Shown: positions 1 through 8,316, counted from the stretch's first letter. The stretch is DNA of 61,638 bases from JAVXCQ01 sp036659415 (GCA_036659415.1 JAVXCQ010000014.1:1-61638); one strand, 5' to 3'. Notes: generated by a model not told the origin, from the letters alone. A program made the numbers and translations.

Positions 1-7
1 TTTTATT

Positions 8-38
8 TTAAAGTAAAATAGAGGATATTTTACTTTAA
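8..38. other. Inverted repeat upstream of pnp
   Basis: A perfect 12-bp inverted repeat (arms at 8-19 and 27-38, 7-nt loop) lies 60 bases before pnp. It is AT-rich and has no T-tract on either strand, so it could be the weak terminator of the gene to the left (off window), an operator, or an RNA processing hairpin in the pnp leader. pnp leaders in other bacteria often carry a processed hairpin, but I see nothing that proves this here. Confidence 0.4.
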
Positions 39-97
39 TGTAGAATGTAAAACAGGTAACATAAAATGTAGAGAAAATAAGAGGAGGTAGCTATAAG

Positions 98-2176
98 ATG
101 CATAGTTATAGCATGCAGCTTGGCGGTAGAACCCTGACAATTGAAGCAGGTAAAATCGCAAAACAAGCTAATGGTTCAGTATTGATTAAGTATGGTGATA
201 CAGCAGTTGTTGTGGCTGTTACCGGTACTAAAACCCCAAGAGAAGGAGTAGACTTCTTTCCACTGACTGTAGATTTTGAAGAAAAAATGTACGCCGCAGG
301 TAAAATTCCTGGTGGCTTTATTAAAAGAGAAGGACGTCCCGCAGAAACGGCGATCTTAACCAGCAGACTGATTGACCGTCCTATCCGTCCAATGTTCCCT
401 GATGGTTATCATAATGATGTGCAAATCGTGGCAACAGTTGTATCTGTTGACCCTGACAATGCTCCGGATATGCCAGCTATGATTGGTGCTTCTTGTGCAC
501 TTTCTATTTCTGATATTCCTTTTGAAGGCCCGATTGCGGGTGTGCGCGTAGGATTGATTGATGATGAATTCATCATTTGCCCCACTGTGGAACAAGCCAA
601 AGTTAGTGAATTAAACTTAGCTGTAGCCGGTACTAAAGATGCTATCTTAATGGTAGAAGCTGGTGCTAAAGAAATTTCTGAAGAGAAAATGCTAGATGCA
701 ATTTGGTTTGCACATGGTGTTATTAAAGAACTTGTTGAATTCCAAGAAAAAATCCAAGCAGAAATTGGCAAAGAAAAAATGGAAGTTCCTGTTTATGTGC
801 CACCTGCAGAACTTGTGAGTGAAATTGAAGACTTTGGCGCTGAAAAGCTTAAAGCCGCTTTAATGGATGCCAATAAATTAGAACGCGAAGAAAATGTAGC
901 AAGAGTGAAAAAAGAAATTGCTACAGCATTTATGGAAAAATATCCGGATAATGCTGTTGATGTTGCCTATATTACGCAGAAATTAGTGAAAAAAATTGTC
1001 CGCCGCACAATTTCTGTTGATAAAGTTCGCCCTGATGGTCGGCAATTAGATGAAGTACGTCAAGTAACCTGTGAAGTAGGCTTACTTGCTCGTCCTCATG
1101 GTAGTGCACTTTTCACGCGTGGACAAACTCAAATTCTGAATATTTTAGCGTTAGCTCCACTTCGCGAAGCACAAATTTTGGACGGATTAGGCGCAGATAG
1201 CACTAAACGTTATATCCATCATTACAATTTCCCGCCTTACAGTGTTGGTGAAACTAAACCAATGCGTTCTCCAGGCCGTCGTGAAATTGGTCATGGTGCT
1301 TTGGCTGAAAGAGCACTTTTGCCGGTAATTCCTTCAGAAGAAGAATTCCCATATACCATTCGTCTTGTTTCCGAAGTTTTGGAATCCAATGGGTCCTCTT
1401 CTATGGGTAGTGTTTGTGGTAGCACCTTGTCCTTAATGAATGCAGGTGTTCCTATTAAAGCTCCTGTATCAGGTGTAGCCATGGGCTTAGTCAAAGATGG
1501 TGATGATTTTGCTATATTGACTGATATTCAAGGCTTAGAAGATGCCTTGGGTGATATGGACTTTAAAGTGGCTGGTACTGAAAAAGGTATTACTGCTATC
1601 CAAATGGATATTAAAATTGACGGCATCAATAAAGAAATCTTTACCAAAGCTTTGGCACAGGCTAAGCAGGGTAGAGCCTTTATCCTAGGTAAAATGTTAG
1701 AATGTATTGCTGAACCAAATAAAGAGTTGTCCCCATGGGCACCTAAAATTACTACCATTAAAATCAATCCGGATAAAATTCGCGATATCATTGGACCTGG
1801 TGGCAAGATGATCAAGAAAATCGTAGAAGAAACCGGCGCTAAAATTGATGTTGATGATAGCGGGACAGTTTATGTAGCAGCTGTGAACAGCGAATGTGCT
1901 GATAAGGCCATTGCTATTATCAAAGGTTTGGTAGCTGTTGCTGAAATTGGCAAAACGTATACCGGTAAAGTAACACGTCTTATGAACTTTGGCGCTTTCG
2001 TAGAGATTCTACCGGGCAAAGAAGGTTTAGTGCATATTTCCCAACTTTCCACGGAACGGGTGGAAAAGGTGGAAGACGTTGTTTCTGTTGGCGATGAAAT
2101 TGTCGTTAAAGTAGTAGAAGTAGATCAAAAAGGCAGAATTAATCTTTCTCGCAAGGCAGTTTTACTTAATCAATAA
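98..2176 (+). CDS. pnp: Polyribonucleotide nucleotidyltransferase (PNPase)
   Basis: 3'-5' phosphorolytic exoribonuclease that degrades RNA to nucleoside diphosphates, usually as a trimer in the RNA degradosome. The 692-residue length is typical. Order of domains: first RNase PH domain (about 1-230), linker helical domain, second RNase PH domain (about 310-540, with the GRREIGHGALAERAL and KIDGINKEIF signatures), KH domain (about 550-610, DIIGPGGKMIKKI) and S1 domain (about 620-690, GKVTRLMNFGAFVEI). The ATG at 98 follows GAGGAGG at 81-87. It stands alone and ends at a shared bidirectional terminator. Confidence 0.98.
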   Translation: MHSYSMQLGGRTLTIEAGKIAKQANGSVLIKYGDTAVVVAVTGTKTPREGVDFFPLTVDFEEKMYAAGKIPGGFIKREGRPAETAILTSRLIDRPIRPMFPDGYHNDVQIVATVVSVDPDNAPDMPAMIGASCALSISDIPFEGPIAGVRVGLIDDEFIICPTVEQAKVSELNLAVAGTKDAILMVEAGAKEISEEKMLDAIWFAHGVIKELVEFQEKIQAEIGKEKMEVPVYVPPAELVSEIEDFGAEKLKAALMDANKLEREENVARVKKEIATAFMEKYPDNAVDVAYITQKLVKKIVRRTISVDKVRPDGRQLDEVRQVTCEVGLLARPHGSALFTRGQTQILNILALAPLREAQILDGLGADSTKRYIHHYNFPPYSVGETKPMRSPGRREIGHGALAERALLPVIPSEEEFPYTIRLVSEVLESNGSSSMGSVCGSTLSLMNAGVPIKAPVSGVAMGLVKDGDDFAILTDIQGLEDALGDMDFKVAGTEKGITAIQMDIKIDGINKEIFTKALAQAKQGRAFILGKMLECIAEPNKELSPWAPKITTIKINPDKIRDIIGPGGKMIKKIVEETGAKIDVDDSGTVYVAAVNSECADKAIAIIKGLVAVAEIGKTYTGKVTRLMNFGAFVEILPGKEGLVHISQLSTERVEKVEDVVSVGDEIVVKVVEVDQKGRINLSRKAVLLNQ

Positions 2177-2186
2177 TTAGCATTAA

Positions 2187-2246
2187 AAAAGTGACTAGCG
2201 TTCGATAGGCTTGCAAACCTATTGAAAACTAGTCACTTTTATTTTT
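2187..2246. terminator. Bidirectional terminator between pnp and the MATE gene
   Basis: A 12-bp stem (2187-2198 pairing with 2229-2240) encloses a second small hairpin (ATAGG/CCTAT). A runs on the left and T runs on the right make it work for both converging genes. Confidence 0.85.
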
Positions 2247-3588
2247 AAGAAAGCAAGGAAGTTTTGTTGAGATGAGTTTTAACGAATAAATAGTAGAAGG
2301 AAAGCGACATGACCATAGTAATGGCTTCTGCTACTGGTATTGTCCACCACACGCCCGGCAAACCAAAGATTTTTGGCAAAACAACTAAGGCAATGACCAC
2401 AAAAATTAATGAGCGTGCTAAGGAAATTAACGCTGAAACCTTGCCATTACCAATAGCGGTATAGAGCCCGGACATGAAGACGTTGACACCTAGAAATAGG
2501 AAGCAAAAAGCAAAGAGTCGGAAGCCGTCAATCGCTAATTGCACTACAGTAGGATTATCCCCGAGATACCAATGGATGATGTTACTACCGAAACCTTGCG
2601 CTAAAAGAAAAACGACCACGGAGCTAAAAATAATTGACCAACGGCAATAGACGAGAATTTGTTGTAATTGCAATTTATTTTGGGCACCATAATTATAGCT
2701 AATGAGTGGTTGGGCACCGACGGCAATCCCTAGGTAGATACTGACTAAGAAGTAAAAAATGTTAATAACTACGGCCATAGCTGCCACACCATTTTCCCCT
2801 GCATAACGGAGAATAGTTATATTAAAAAGAATACCGACAATACCGGAAGAAATTTCTGTTAGCATTTCACTGGACCCGTTAGTTAAAGAGTGAAGGACAA
2901 AGCCTGTATCCCATTGTGGGGCGGTAAAATGGAGCGCACGAGAGTAAAATAAAAAGTACATGACACCCAATAAGGTGGAGGCCGTAATGGAAGCTACTGT
3001 GGAGAAACTAGCCCCCACGACGCCAAGCCCCATGACCACGATTGTATAGTGATTAAAGATGATATTGAGGATTAACCCAATAAAGGAAATGAATAAGGCG
3101 AAGGCTGGATGACCATCAAGCCTAATATAATATTCTAAGAAAAGTTTGGCTACTAAGATGGGCGTCGCAGCAATAATAAAGAAAAGATAGTTCTTAGCAT
3201 TTGTATAGAGCAGGTCAGTGGCACCCATAAAATAGATAATACTATCTATATTTAAAAGGGCGAGCACAGCCACAATAGTGCTGAGAGCTAAAAGAAAAAG
3301 AAAGATTAACGAAAAGCCTTGATCGGCTTCCTCACGCTTGCCTTCACCTAGTTTTATACCGATTAATGCACTGGAACCTGCGGCTAGCATTACGGCCAGT
3401 CCCCAAACTAAATTAGTAAAGGGTAGGACAATGTTTACCGCGGCCATAGCGTCTGTAGATACGTATTGAGCAATATAATAGCTATCTACCGCCGAATAAA
3501 AAGAAATGAAAACCATGCTGAAAATTGAGGGTAAAATAAATTTGAAAAAAGTAAAAAGCGATTGTTTTTTGTCATACTCTAGATGCAT
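2245..3588 (-). CDS. MATE family multidrug efflux transporter
   Basis: Integral membrane protein of 447 residues with about twelve hydrophobic segments in the two-fold repeat pattern of MATE (MatE/NorM/MepA) sodium- or proton-coupled drug exporters; the N-terminal SIFSMVFISFYSAVDSYYIA segment and the central SYNYGAQN motif are typical of the MepA-like branch. Start ATG at 3588 is preceded on the minus strand by GGGAGG. It is divergent from the MerR-type gene at 3681, and its promoter has the 19-bp spacer of a MerR target, so drug-responsive activation is likely. The exported substrate is unknown. Confidence 0.93.
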   Translation of the reverse strand: MHLEYDKKQSLFTFFKFILPSIFSMVFISFYSAVDSYYIAQYVSTDAMAAVNIVLPFTNLVWGLAVMLAAGSSALIGIKLGEGKREEADQGFSLIFLFLLALSTIVAVLALLNIDSIIYFMGATDLLYTNAKNYLFFIIAATPILVAKLFLEYYIRLDGHPAFALFISFIGLILNIIFNHYTIVVMGLGVVGASFSTVASITASTLLGVMYFLFYSRALHFTAPQWDTGFVLHSLTNGSSEMLTEISSGIVGILFNITILRYAGENGVAAMAVVINIFYFLVSIYLGIAVGAQPLISYNYGAQNKLQLQQILVYCRWSIIFSSVVVFLLAQGFGSNIIHWYLGDNPTVVQLAIDGFRLFAFCFLFLGVNVFMSGLYTAIGNGKVSALISLARSLIFVVIALVVLPKIFGLPGVWWTIPVAEAITMVMSLSFYYLFVKTHLNKTSLLS

Positions 3589-3630
3589 GGCAAAGACCTC
3601 CCTTGCTTGTAACTATACCTTGCATATACT

Positions 3631-3661
3631 ATAATAAAGGATATACTAAGTATAATGTCAA
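3631..3661 (-). promoter_or_regulatory. MerR-type promoter of the MATE gene with internal operator
   Basis: Read on the minus strand: -35 TTGACA (3656-3661), a 19-bp spacer, and -10 TATTAT (3631-3636). Normal sigma-70 promoters have 17 bp; 19 bp is the signature of MerR-family activation by DNA twisting. A perfect 6-bp-arm palindrome, TATACT-A-AGTATA (3642-3654), sits inside the spacer, as a MerR dimer operator would. Confidence 0.75.
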
Positions 3662-3680
3662 GTGAGGAGTAAAGATAGTA

Positions 3681-4505
3681 ATGAGAACAATATTTAGCAT
3701 TGGAGAAACAGCAAAAATTCATCATATATCTAAACAGTCTTTGATTTTTTACGATAAAATAGGCCTTTTAAAACCGGCAACAATCAACCAAGACAATGGC
3801 TATCGCTATTATTCCTTGGAAGAATTTGCTGTTTTGGATATTATTCTTTTTCTTAAAACGCTTAATGTACCGTTAGAAGCAATTAAAACTTATCTGACAG
3901 AACGTACTTTAGACAAAAGTCTCGCTTTTTTTGAACAACGTTTAGCGGAAACGGAAGCAAGGATGAAAAGTCTTAAAGCAGTGAAGCAAAAAATTGAAAA
4001 TACGCTAGCGGTTTATGAAGAATATAAAGAGTGTAATCTTATTAAGGAACCATTCATCAAAAAACGAAAAATGCAAAACAGTATTCAATATCCGGTAGCA
4101 CCACCACATGGTGTTGCGGAAGTAGATTTAAGTCTTAAACAATTACTCTATTATGTAGAGCAAAAAGAGTATTTGGCAGATTATATTATGGGGACAACAG
4201 TAGCTTTAACAGACTTGGTAAGCGGTCAATTTGTTCGTAATAAAAAAACGTTTATTATTATTAATAAAAATCTGCGACTTGCGAGTTTCAAACAAATTCC
4301 GGCAGGTAGCTATGCTACCATGTATCATCATGGTTCTTATGAAACAATTGGTAAATCCTATGAAAAGCTTTTACATTATATTAGAAATGCTGGTTATAGT
4401 ATTTGTTCTGATGCTTACGAATACTTGTTGTTTGATATTTTTGTGGTTAAAGAAAAGAAAGATTTCATGACAGAAATTAGTATTCAAGTTACACCCAAGT
4501 CGTGA
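3681..4505 (+). CDS. MerR-family regulator with GyrI-like effector domain (likely MATE regulator)
   Basis: 274 residues. The N-terminal MerR winged helix-turn-helix (about 1-75: IGETAKIHHISKQSLIFYDK, then NGYRYYSLEEF) is followed by a dimerisation coiled coil (about 80-115) and a C-terminal BmrR/GyrI-like ligand-binding domain (about 150-272, with the IPAGSYATMYHHGSYE segment). Family members such as BmrR activate drug pumps when a hydrophobic ligand binds. The gene is divergent from the MATE pump, and the pump promoter contains a palindrome in a 19-bp spacer, so local activation of the pump is the obvious role. RBS GAGGAG lies at 3664-3669. Ligand unknown. Confidence 0.88.
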   Translation: MRTIFSIGETAKIHHISKQSLIFYDKIGLLKPATINQDNGYRYYSLEEFAVLDIILFLKTLNVPLEAIKTYLTERTLDKSLAFFEQRLAETEARMKSLKAVKQKIENTLAVYEEYKECNLIKEPFIKKRKMQNSIQYPVAPPHGVAEVDLSLKQLLYYVEQKEYLADYIMGTTVALTDLVSGQFVRNKKTFIIINKNLRLASFKQIPAGSYATMYHHGSYETIGKSYEKLLHYIRNAGYSICSDAYEYLLFDIFVVKEKKDFMTEISIQVTPKS

Positions 4506-4710
4506 ATGATAATAGCAAACTAAAACTAATGAGGGCGCTTTTAGAGTCCTACGTAGACTAGGTATTAAAAACGAAGAAAGAGTACAAAATATTTAATTAA
4601 ACTTTGACGAAGCTCATAAAAATATACTAAAATGTACAAGTAGATTGAATGATGCGTGCTATTAACTACGCTCACGAGAAATAAAGAGCAAAATAAAATA
4701 AAAATTTCTC
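4506..4710. other. Noncoding stretch after the merR-type gene
   Basis: AT-rich stretch between the regulator and the chelatase promoter. It contains no supported ORF, no convincing terminator and no RNA gene that I recognise. Confidence 0.5.
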
Positions 4711-4741
4711 TTGACTGTGTAACAGTTGTATAGGGTATCAT
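4711..4741 (+). promoter_or_regulatory. MerR-type promoter P1 (exported chelatase), shared operator class
   Basis: -35 TTGACT (4711-4716), spacer of exactly 19 bp (4717-4735), -10 TATCAT (4736-4741). The spacer begins GTGTAACAGT, giving a short dyad ACTGT-gta-ACAGT, and ends TATAGGG. The same arrangement recurs at 9163 and 21477. It probably belongs to the regulon of the MerR-family protein encoded at 8317-9153. Confidence 0.78.
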
Positions 4742-4790
4742 TCATATTATGTTCAAAGAATAAATAAATTTTAGGAAAAGGGGTATTTTA

Positions 4791-5684
4791 ATGAAAGAAT
4801 TTTTTAAAGTGTTTTTGTTAGCCTCCCTGTGTTTATGCGTGTTTGGAACAGCAATGGTAAGTGCTGCACCTAAAAAGGATAAAGCTATTGTAGCCGTTAG
4901 CTTTGGGACGACCTTTGATGAGGCTCGCACTAATGATATTGGTGGAATTGAGAATGCGCTCAAGGCCGCTTTCCCTAACCGTGATTTCTATCGGGCGTTC
5001 ACTTCTTATATTGTTATGGAACGCTTAGAAAAAAACAAAGGCATTAAAGTTCAAGATTTACCAAATGTTTTAGAACAATTAAAAAAAGATGGCTATAAGG
5101 ATATTCTTATTCAACCGACACATCTTTTGCATGGTGAAGAATTTGAAATCAAAGTAATGCCAACAGTTAAAAAATTCCAAAAACAATTTGATCGCGTGAT
5201 TGTTGGTAATCCACTGATGACTAATGATGAAGATTTTGCAATTGCGGCTTCTGCTGTAGCAACGCAATTTCCTATATTAAAAAAAGGTGAAGGCATTGTA
5301 CTAATGGGGCATGGTTCTCCACGTAATAATAATAAGTCTTTTGGCCGCACTTATAATATTTTGCAAAAATGTTTTGATGATATTGGTTTGCCGGTAGTTG
5401 TCGGTGTGGTAGAAGAAGTGGATTCTCCTAATGTGCATGCTGTTTTGGAACTAGTTAAAGCACGTGGTTATAAAACTGTGCATATGTTCCCACTTATGAT
5501 TGTTGCAGGTGATCATGCACACAATGATATGTATGGCTCAGAAGAAGATTCTTGGAAAACCTTAATTGAAGCTATGGGCGTTAAAACCATCAGCCACATG
5601 GGTGGCATTGGTCGTAATGTGGCAATACAAAATATTTATGTGCAACATGCTGTTGCCGCTGAAGCTCAAGGAACTACTTACTAA
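4791..5684 (+). CDS. cbiK: Exported CbiK-type class II cobalt/iron chelatase
   Basis: 297 residues. Residues 1-26 are a signal peptide (hydrophobic core, then MVSAA), so the enzyme should be periplasmic. The rest is a CbiK sirohydrochlorin cobaltochelatase: His174 (MGHGSP), Glu208 (GVVEEVD) and His242 (AGDHAHND) match the metal and catalytic residues of Salmonella CbiK (His145, Glu175, His207). Cytoplasmic CbiK inserts Co2+ during cobalamin synthesis; exported versions such as Desulfovibrio CbiK-P have been linked to heme or metal handling. RBS AAAGGGG precedes the ATG. It is driven by MerR-type promoter P1, and no terminator separates it from the cobalamin riboswitch and exbB downstream. Insertion versus removal of metal is unknown. 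Confidence 0.9.
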   Translation: MKEFFKVFLLASLCLCVFGTAMVSAAPKKDKAIVAVSFGTTFDEARTNDIGGIENALKAAFPNRDFYRAFTSYIVMERLEKNKGIKVQDLPNVLEQLKKDGYKDILIQPTHLLHGEEFEIKVMPTVKKFQKQFDRVIVGNPLMTNDEDFAIAASAVATQFPILKKGEGIVLMGHGSPRNNNKSFGRTYNILQKCFDDIGLPVVVGVVEEVDSPNVHAVLELVKARGYKTVHMFPLMIVAGDHAHNDMYGSEEDSWKTLIEAMGVKTISHMGGIGRNVAIQNIYVQHAVAAEAQGTTY

Positions 5685-5724
5685 GTTATTAGAGTGTGCA
5701 ATTGTTATAAAAAATATAAAAAAC

Positions 5725-5912
5725 TATGGATGCTTCCGCAAGGAAGCTTAAGAGTAAATCGGTTAAAATCCGATGCGGTCCCGCCGCTGTAATGGTAAAT
5801 GCTTTTCACGTTTGTCAGCAAATTTAGGTTTAAACAAACGGGGAAAAAGCTGAACCAGAGCCAGAAGAACTATCCATAGGGCAACATAGATATTCCCGCG
5901 AGTGACGGGTTG
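5725..5912 (+). promoter_or_regulatory. Cobalamin riboswitch upstream of exbB-exbD-tonB
   Basis: Class I B12 riboswitch features in order: an initial hairpin (GCTTCC/GGAAGC), the conserved core around 5764-5795 (ATCCGATGCGGTCCCGCCGCTG), the B12 box AGCCAGAAGAAC near 5859-5870, and the P13 hairpin CCCG-CGAGTGA-CGGG (5895-5909) whose loop kisses L5. It should reduce expression of the TonB energising genes when cobalamin is plentiful. A minus-strand reading frame across it is spurious. Confidence 0.93.
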
Positions 5913-5950
5913 AGCTAAACGAAAGTATTGATTATTTTCTTTTTGCCTTC

Positions 5951-5985
5951 TACCGTCTTTCTTCGGAAAGACGGTATGTTTTTTT
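5951..5985 (+). terminator. First leader terminator of the exbB riboswitch
   Basis: An 11-bp perfect stem (5951-5961 with 5966-5976) closed by a TTCG tetraloop and followed by a T-rich run to 5985. It is the natural expression platform of the preceding cobalamin riboswitch. Confidence 0.88.
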
Positions 5986-6025
5986 GCCATTATTTAACTA
6001 AAGATTTTTAATGGTAAATTCCCCC

Positions 6026-6066
6026 AAAAAAGAAAAGCTGACTTAAAGTTAGCTTTTCTTTTTTCC
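6026..6066 (+). terminator. Second tandem terminator before exbB
   Basis: A 14-bp stem (6026-6039 with 6051-6064) with an 11-nt loop; its right arm ends in six Ts. It lies only about 45 bases before exbB with no clear promoter in between, so transcripts must read through two terminators to reach exbB. Confidence 0.8.
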
Positions 6067-6110
6067 AATTTAATTTTATTCAGTAACTGCTTTAAAATGA
6101 GGAGGATAAA

Positions 6111-6731
6111 ATGAATTCTTTAATGACGGTCGTGGATTATTTTTTCAAAGGCGGTATAATTATGTACCCGCTTTTGTTGTGTTCAATTCTCATGGTGGCT
6201 ATCGCCGTTGAACGGTATTTGTTTTTTAAAAAAGCAGATTCCGGAGAAGAATTTACAGACAAGTTTTGCAAATATATTGAACAGGATGATTGGACTAATG
6301 CTAAAAAATTAGCAGATAATACGGAAGGCCAGGCGGCTAAAATTGCGACGATTGTTATGGCACGTCATGATCGTTTTGAAAGATTAGAAGCCTTCGTTTC
6401 CACTAGGGCAGAACGGGCTTTGGATAAATTCGATGCGAACTTGTCTTACCTTGGAGTTATCGTTAGCTTAGCACCGATTTTGGGCTTGTTAGGAACTATC
6501 ACAGGCATGATTGCTTCTTTTAATGCGTTGAATGAAAGAGCGGATAATCCAATGTCTGTTACAGCTGGTATTGGTGAAGCATTGATTACTACGGTCTTTG
6601 GTCTGTGTATTTCAATCATTGCTATTTGTTTACATACTTATTTTTCTCAAAGATTAAAACGTGCTACGCTTGATATTGAAGAAATTAGTAACACCTTGCT
6701 TGAAGCTATTGCCAAGCATTTGGATTCTTGA
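6111..6731 (+). CDS. exbB: ExbB/TolQ/MotA family proton channel subunit
   Basis: 206-residue inner-membrane protein with three hydrophobic segments (about 18-37, 115-140 and 160-185). The conserved ExbB stretch LGVIVSLAPILGLLGTITGMIASF and the GEALITTVFGL helix are present. With ExbD it uses the proton motive force to energise TonB for transport through outer-membrane receptors. RBS GAGGAGG sits just before the ATG. First gene of exbB-exbD-tonB, behind a cobalamin riboswitch and two leader terminators. Confidence 0.94.
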   Translation: MNSLMTVVDYFFKGGIIMYPLLLCSILMVAIAVERYLFFKKADSGEEFTDKFCKYIEQDDWTNAKKLADNTEGQAAKIATIVMARHDRFERLEAFVSTRAERALDKFDANLSYLGVIVSLAPILGLLGTITGMIASFNALNERADNPMSVTAGIGEALITTVFGLCISIIAICLHTYFSQRLKRATLDIEEISNTLLEAIAKHLDS

Positions 6732-6756
6732 CTGCTAAAAAAGGAGAAGTAAGCAT

Positions 6757-7173
6757 ATGATTAAACTGAGAAAAAGACAATCAGGCAAAACTCCTGAGAT
6801 GCAGTTAAGTCCTATGATTGATATGATTTTCTTGCTATTAGTGTTTTTTATTTTGAGTTCGATGTATATGAGCGAAGTAAAAACGATTCCTATCAAAATA
6901 CCAGTGGCGCAAAATGCTGTGACACAGAGTAAGACCACCTTTGTCATCGCTATTAAGGCTGATGGTAAGATTTTTTTAGGTGATAAACAAGTTGAACTTA
7001 ATAGCTTGGTAGTGCAGGCTGGCTTAGAACATAAAAATAATCCTGATTTTGCGGTAGTTATTAGAGCCGATCAGGCAGTAGACTATGGCAAAGTTATTAC
7101 GGTACTAGACCAATTAAAAGGGGCGGGAGTAACAAGATTTGGTATGGCAACAGATACCGGTGATGCCCAATGA
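6757..7173 (+). CDS. exbD: ExbD/TolR family biopolymer transport protein
   Basis: 138 residues: a short cytoplasmic N-terminus, one transmembrane helix (about 20-42) starting with the conserved LSPMIDMIFLLLVFFIL motif, whose Asp is the proton-carrying residue, and a periplasmic C-terminal domain ending in the typical VITVLDQLKGAGVTRFGMAT. It forms the energising complex with ExbB. It follows exbB by 25 bases with RBS AAGGAGAAG, and its stop overlaps the start of tonB (ATGA). Confidence 0.95.
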   Translation: MIKLRKRQSGKTPEMQLSPMIDMIFLLLVFFILSSMYMSEVKTIPIKIPVAQNAVTQSKTTFVIAIKADGKIFLGDKQVELNSLVVQAGLEHKNNPDFAVVIRADQAVDYGKVITVLDQLKGAGVTRFGMATDTGDAQ

Positions 7174-7862
7174 CGATGCGAGATAGATTTAAAAGAGGGT
7201 TCGCTATTTCTATAGCAGTACACATCTTAGCGGGCGTTGTCTTGGCTATTTTCGGGTTATGTTTTATTCCTAAAAAATCCTCTTCTGTAATTGAAGTAGC
7301 GGTCTTTGAAGCTAGCGGTGGTCATGTAGGGGGGAGAGAAAAACAGGCTAATATTGACCATCAAAAGAGCGTAAGTGCACCACAAATTCCAACGCCAACA
7401 GAGGAGCTGCTAACTGAAGCAACAGAAAAAATCGTAAAGGAAGAAAACTATCCTCAGGCAGCCAACAATACGACTAGTAGTGTTGGAACAAATACCGGGC
7501 AAAGTGCAGGGCAAGGTTATGGACAAAGTAGTGGCGAGGGTAAAGGTGTAGGCGACGGTACAGGCGACAAAGAGAGCGCTAATGTGCCAGCCGTGCCACC
7601 ACGATTAATTAAGCATAAGGAGCCTGTTTATCCAAGAGTAGCTCGCAATCGTAATATTGAAGGAACTACTAGAATTAGACTTTTGATTGGTACAGATGGA
7701 AGCGTAGAAAATGTAGATATTGTTGCGTCTGCTGGTGATGAAGCCCTCGATCAGGCAGCCGTTGATGCCGCGGAACAGTGGCTTTTTCAGCCTGCCCAAA
7801 ACCACTATGGTAAGGCTATTCGTTGTTATACGGAAATCCCCATAACCTTTGAGCTAAGATAA
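7170..7862 (+). CDS. tonB: TonB energy transducer
   Basis: 230 residues: an N-terminal transmembrane anchor (about 12-32), a spacer that is Gly/Ser/Gln-rich (about 110-140) rather than the usual Pro-rich one, and a C-terminal TonB domain (about 145-230) with YPRVARNRNIEGTTRIRLLI and the final ITFELR. It contacts the TonB boxes of outer-membrane receptors; the two in this window are the obvious clients. Start overlaps exbD by 4 bases; an in-frame ATG two codons further is an alternative. Confidence 0.93.
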   Translation: MTMRDRFKRGFAISIAVHILAGVVLAIFGLCFIPKKSSSVIEVAVFEASGGHVGGREKQANIDHQKSVSAPQIPTPTEELLTEATEKIVKEENYPQAANNTTSSVGTNTGQSAGQGYGQSSGEGKGVGDGTGDKESANVPAVPPRLIKHKEPVYPRVARNRNIEGTTRIRLLIGTDGSVENVDIVASAGDEALDQAAVDAAEQWLFQPAQNHYGKAIRCYTEIPITFELR

Positions 7863-7956
7863 GTGCATTTATAGTTCTGCTCCATCATAAGTTGCTCCAA
7901 CAGAGGAGCAAATTACTAGCTATTAATAATTCGCAGGAGGCAAAAGGAGCAAGGTC

Positions 7957-8196
7957 ATGCAAGAAGTGTTTAATTATTGTCCGTTGCCTGACTTCGAACA
8001 AGAGTTAGTAGCAGGAAAACATTCTTTAGGTGAATTTGTTAGCGAGTTAGGACTCCAAGGAGTAGAGTTTTTTGTTTAAACCTTCAACTTAAACAAAGCA
8101 GACAGAAACATTGATAGCACAGTTGAAAAAGATGCTCACAGGGTCGCTCGGCAACAAGAAATAGAAGCAATCATTTGCAAAGAATTATTAAGTTGA
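7957..8196 (+). pseudogene. Possible degenerate ORF remnant
   Basis: A 40-codon ORF starts at ATG 7957 behind a fair RBS (AGGAGGCAAAAGGAGC) and stops at TAA 8077; the same frame then stays open for 38 further codons to TGA 8194. The first part ends in a LGLQGVEFF-like segment reminiscent of the first strand of xylose-isomerase-like TIM barrels, but this is weak. It may be a decayed gene with an in-frame stop, a genuine 40-residue peptide, or chance. It fills most of the 454-base gap between tonB and the next gene. Confidence 0.3.
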
Positions 8197-8245
8197 TGGC
8201 AGAGCTTTTACTCTGGGATGGCAGATGATTACTAAAGCGGTAATT

Positions 8246-8287
8246 AAAAAGTAGCACTAAAACATTAATGTTTTAGTGCTACTTTTT
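8246..8287. terminator. Bidirectional terminator between tonB and the MerR-type gene
   Basis: A 42-base perfect palindrome with A5 at the left end and T5 at the right end, suited to stop transcription of both converging units. Confidence 0.9.
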
Positions 8288-8316
8288 AAGTTATTAGCTA
8301 GCAAGTAATTTAGTCA

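Noticed and set aside
5763..5990. Minus-strand 75-codon ORF over the first riboswitch
   Set aside because: It coincides with the riboswitch and its terminator; the conserved RNA explains the sequence.
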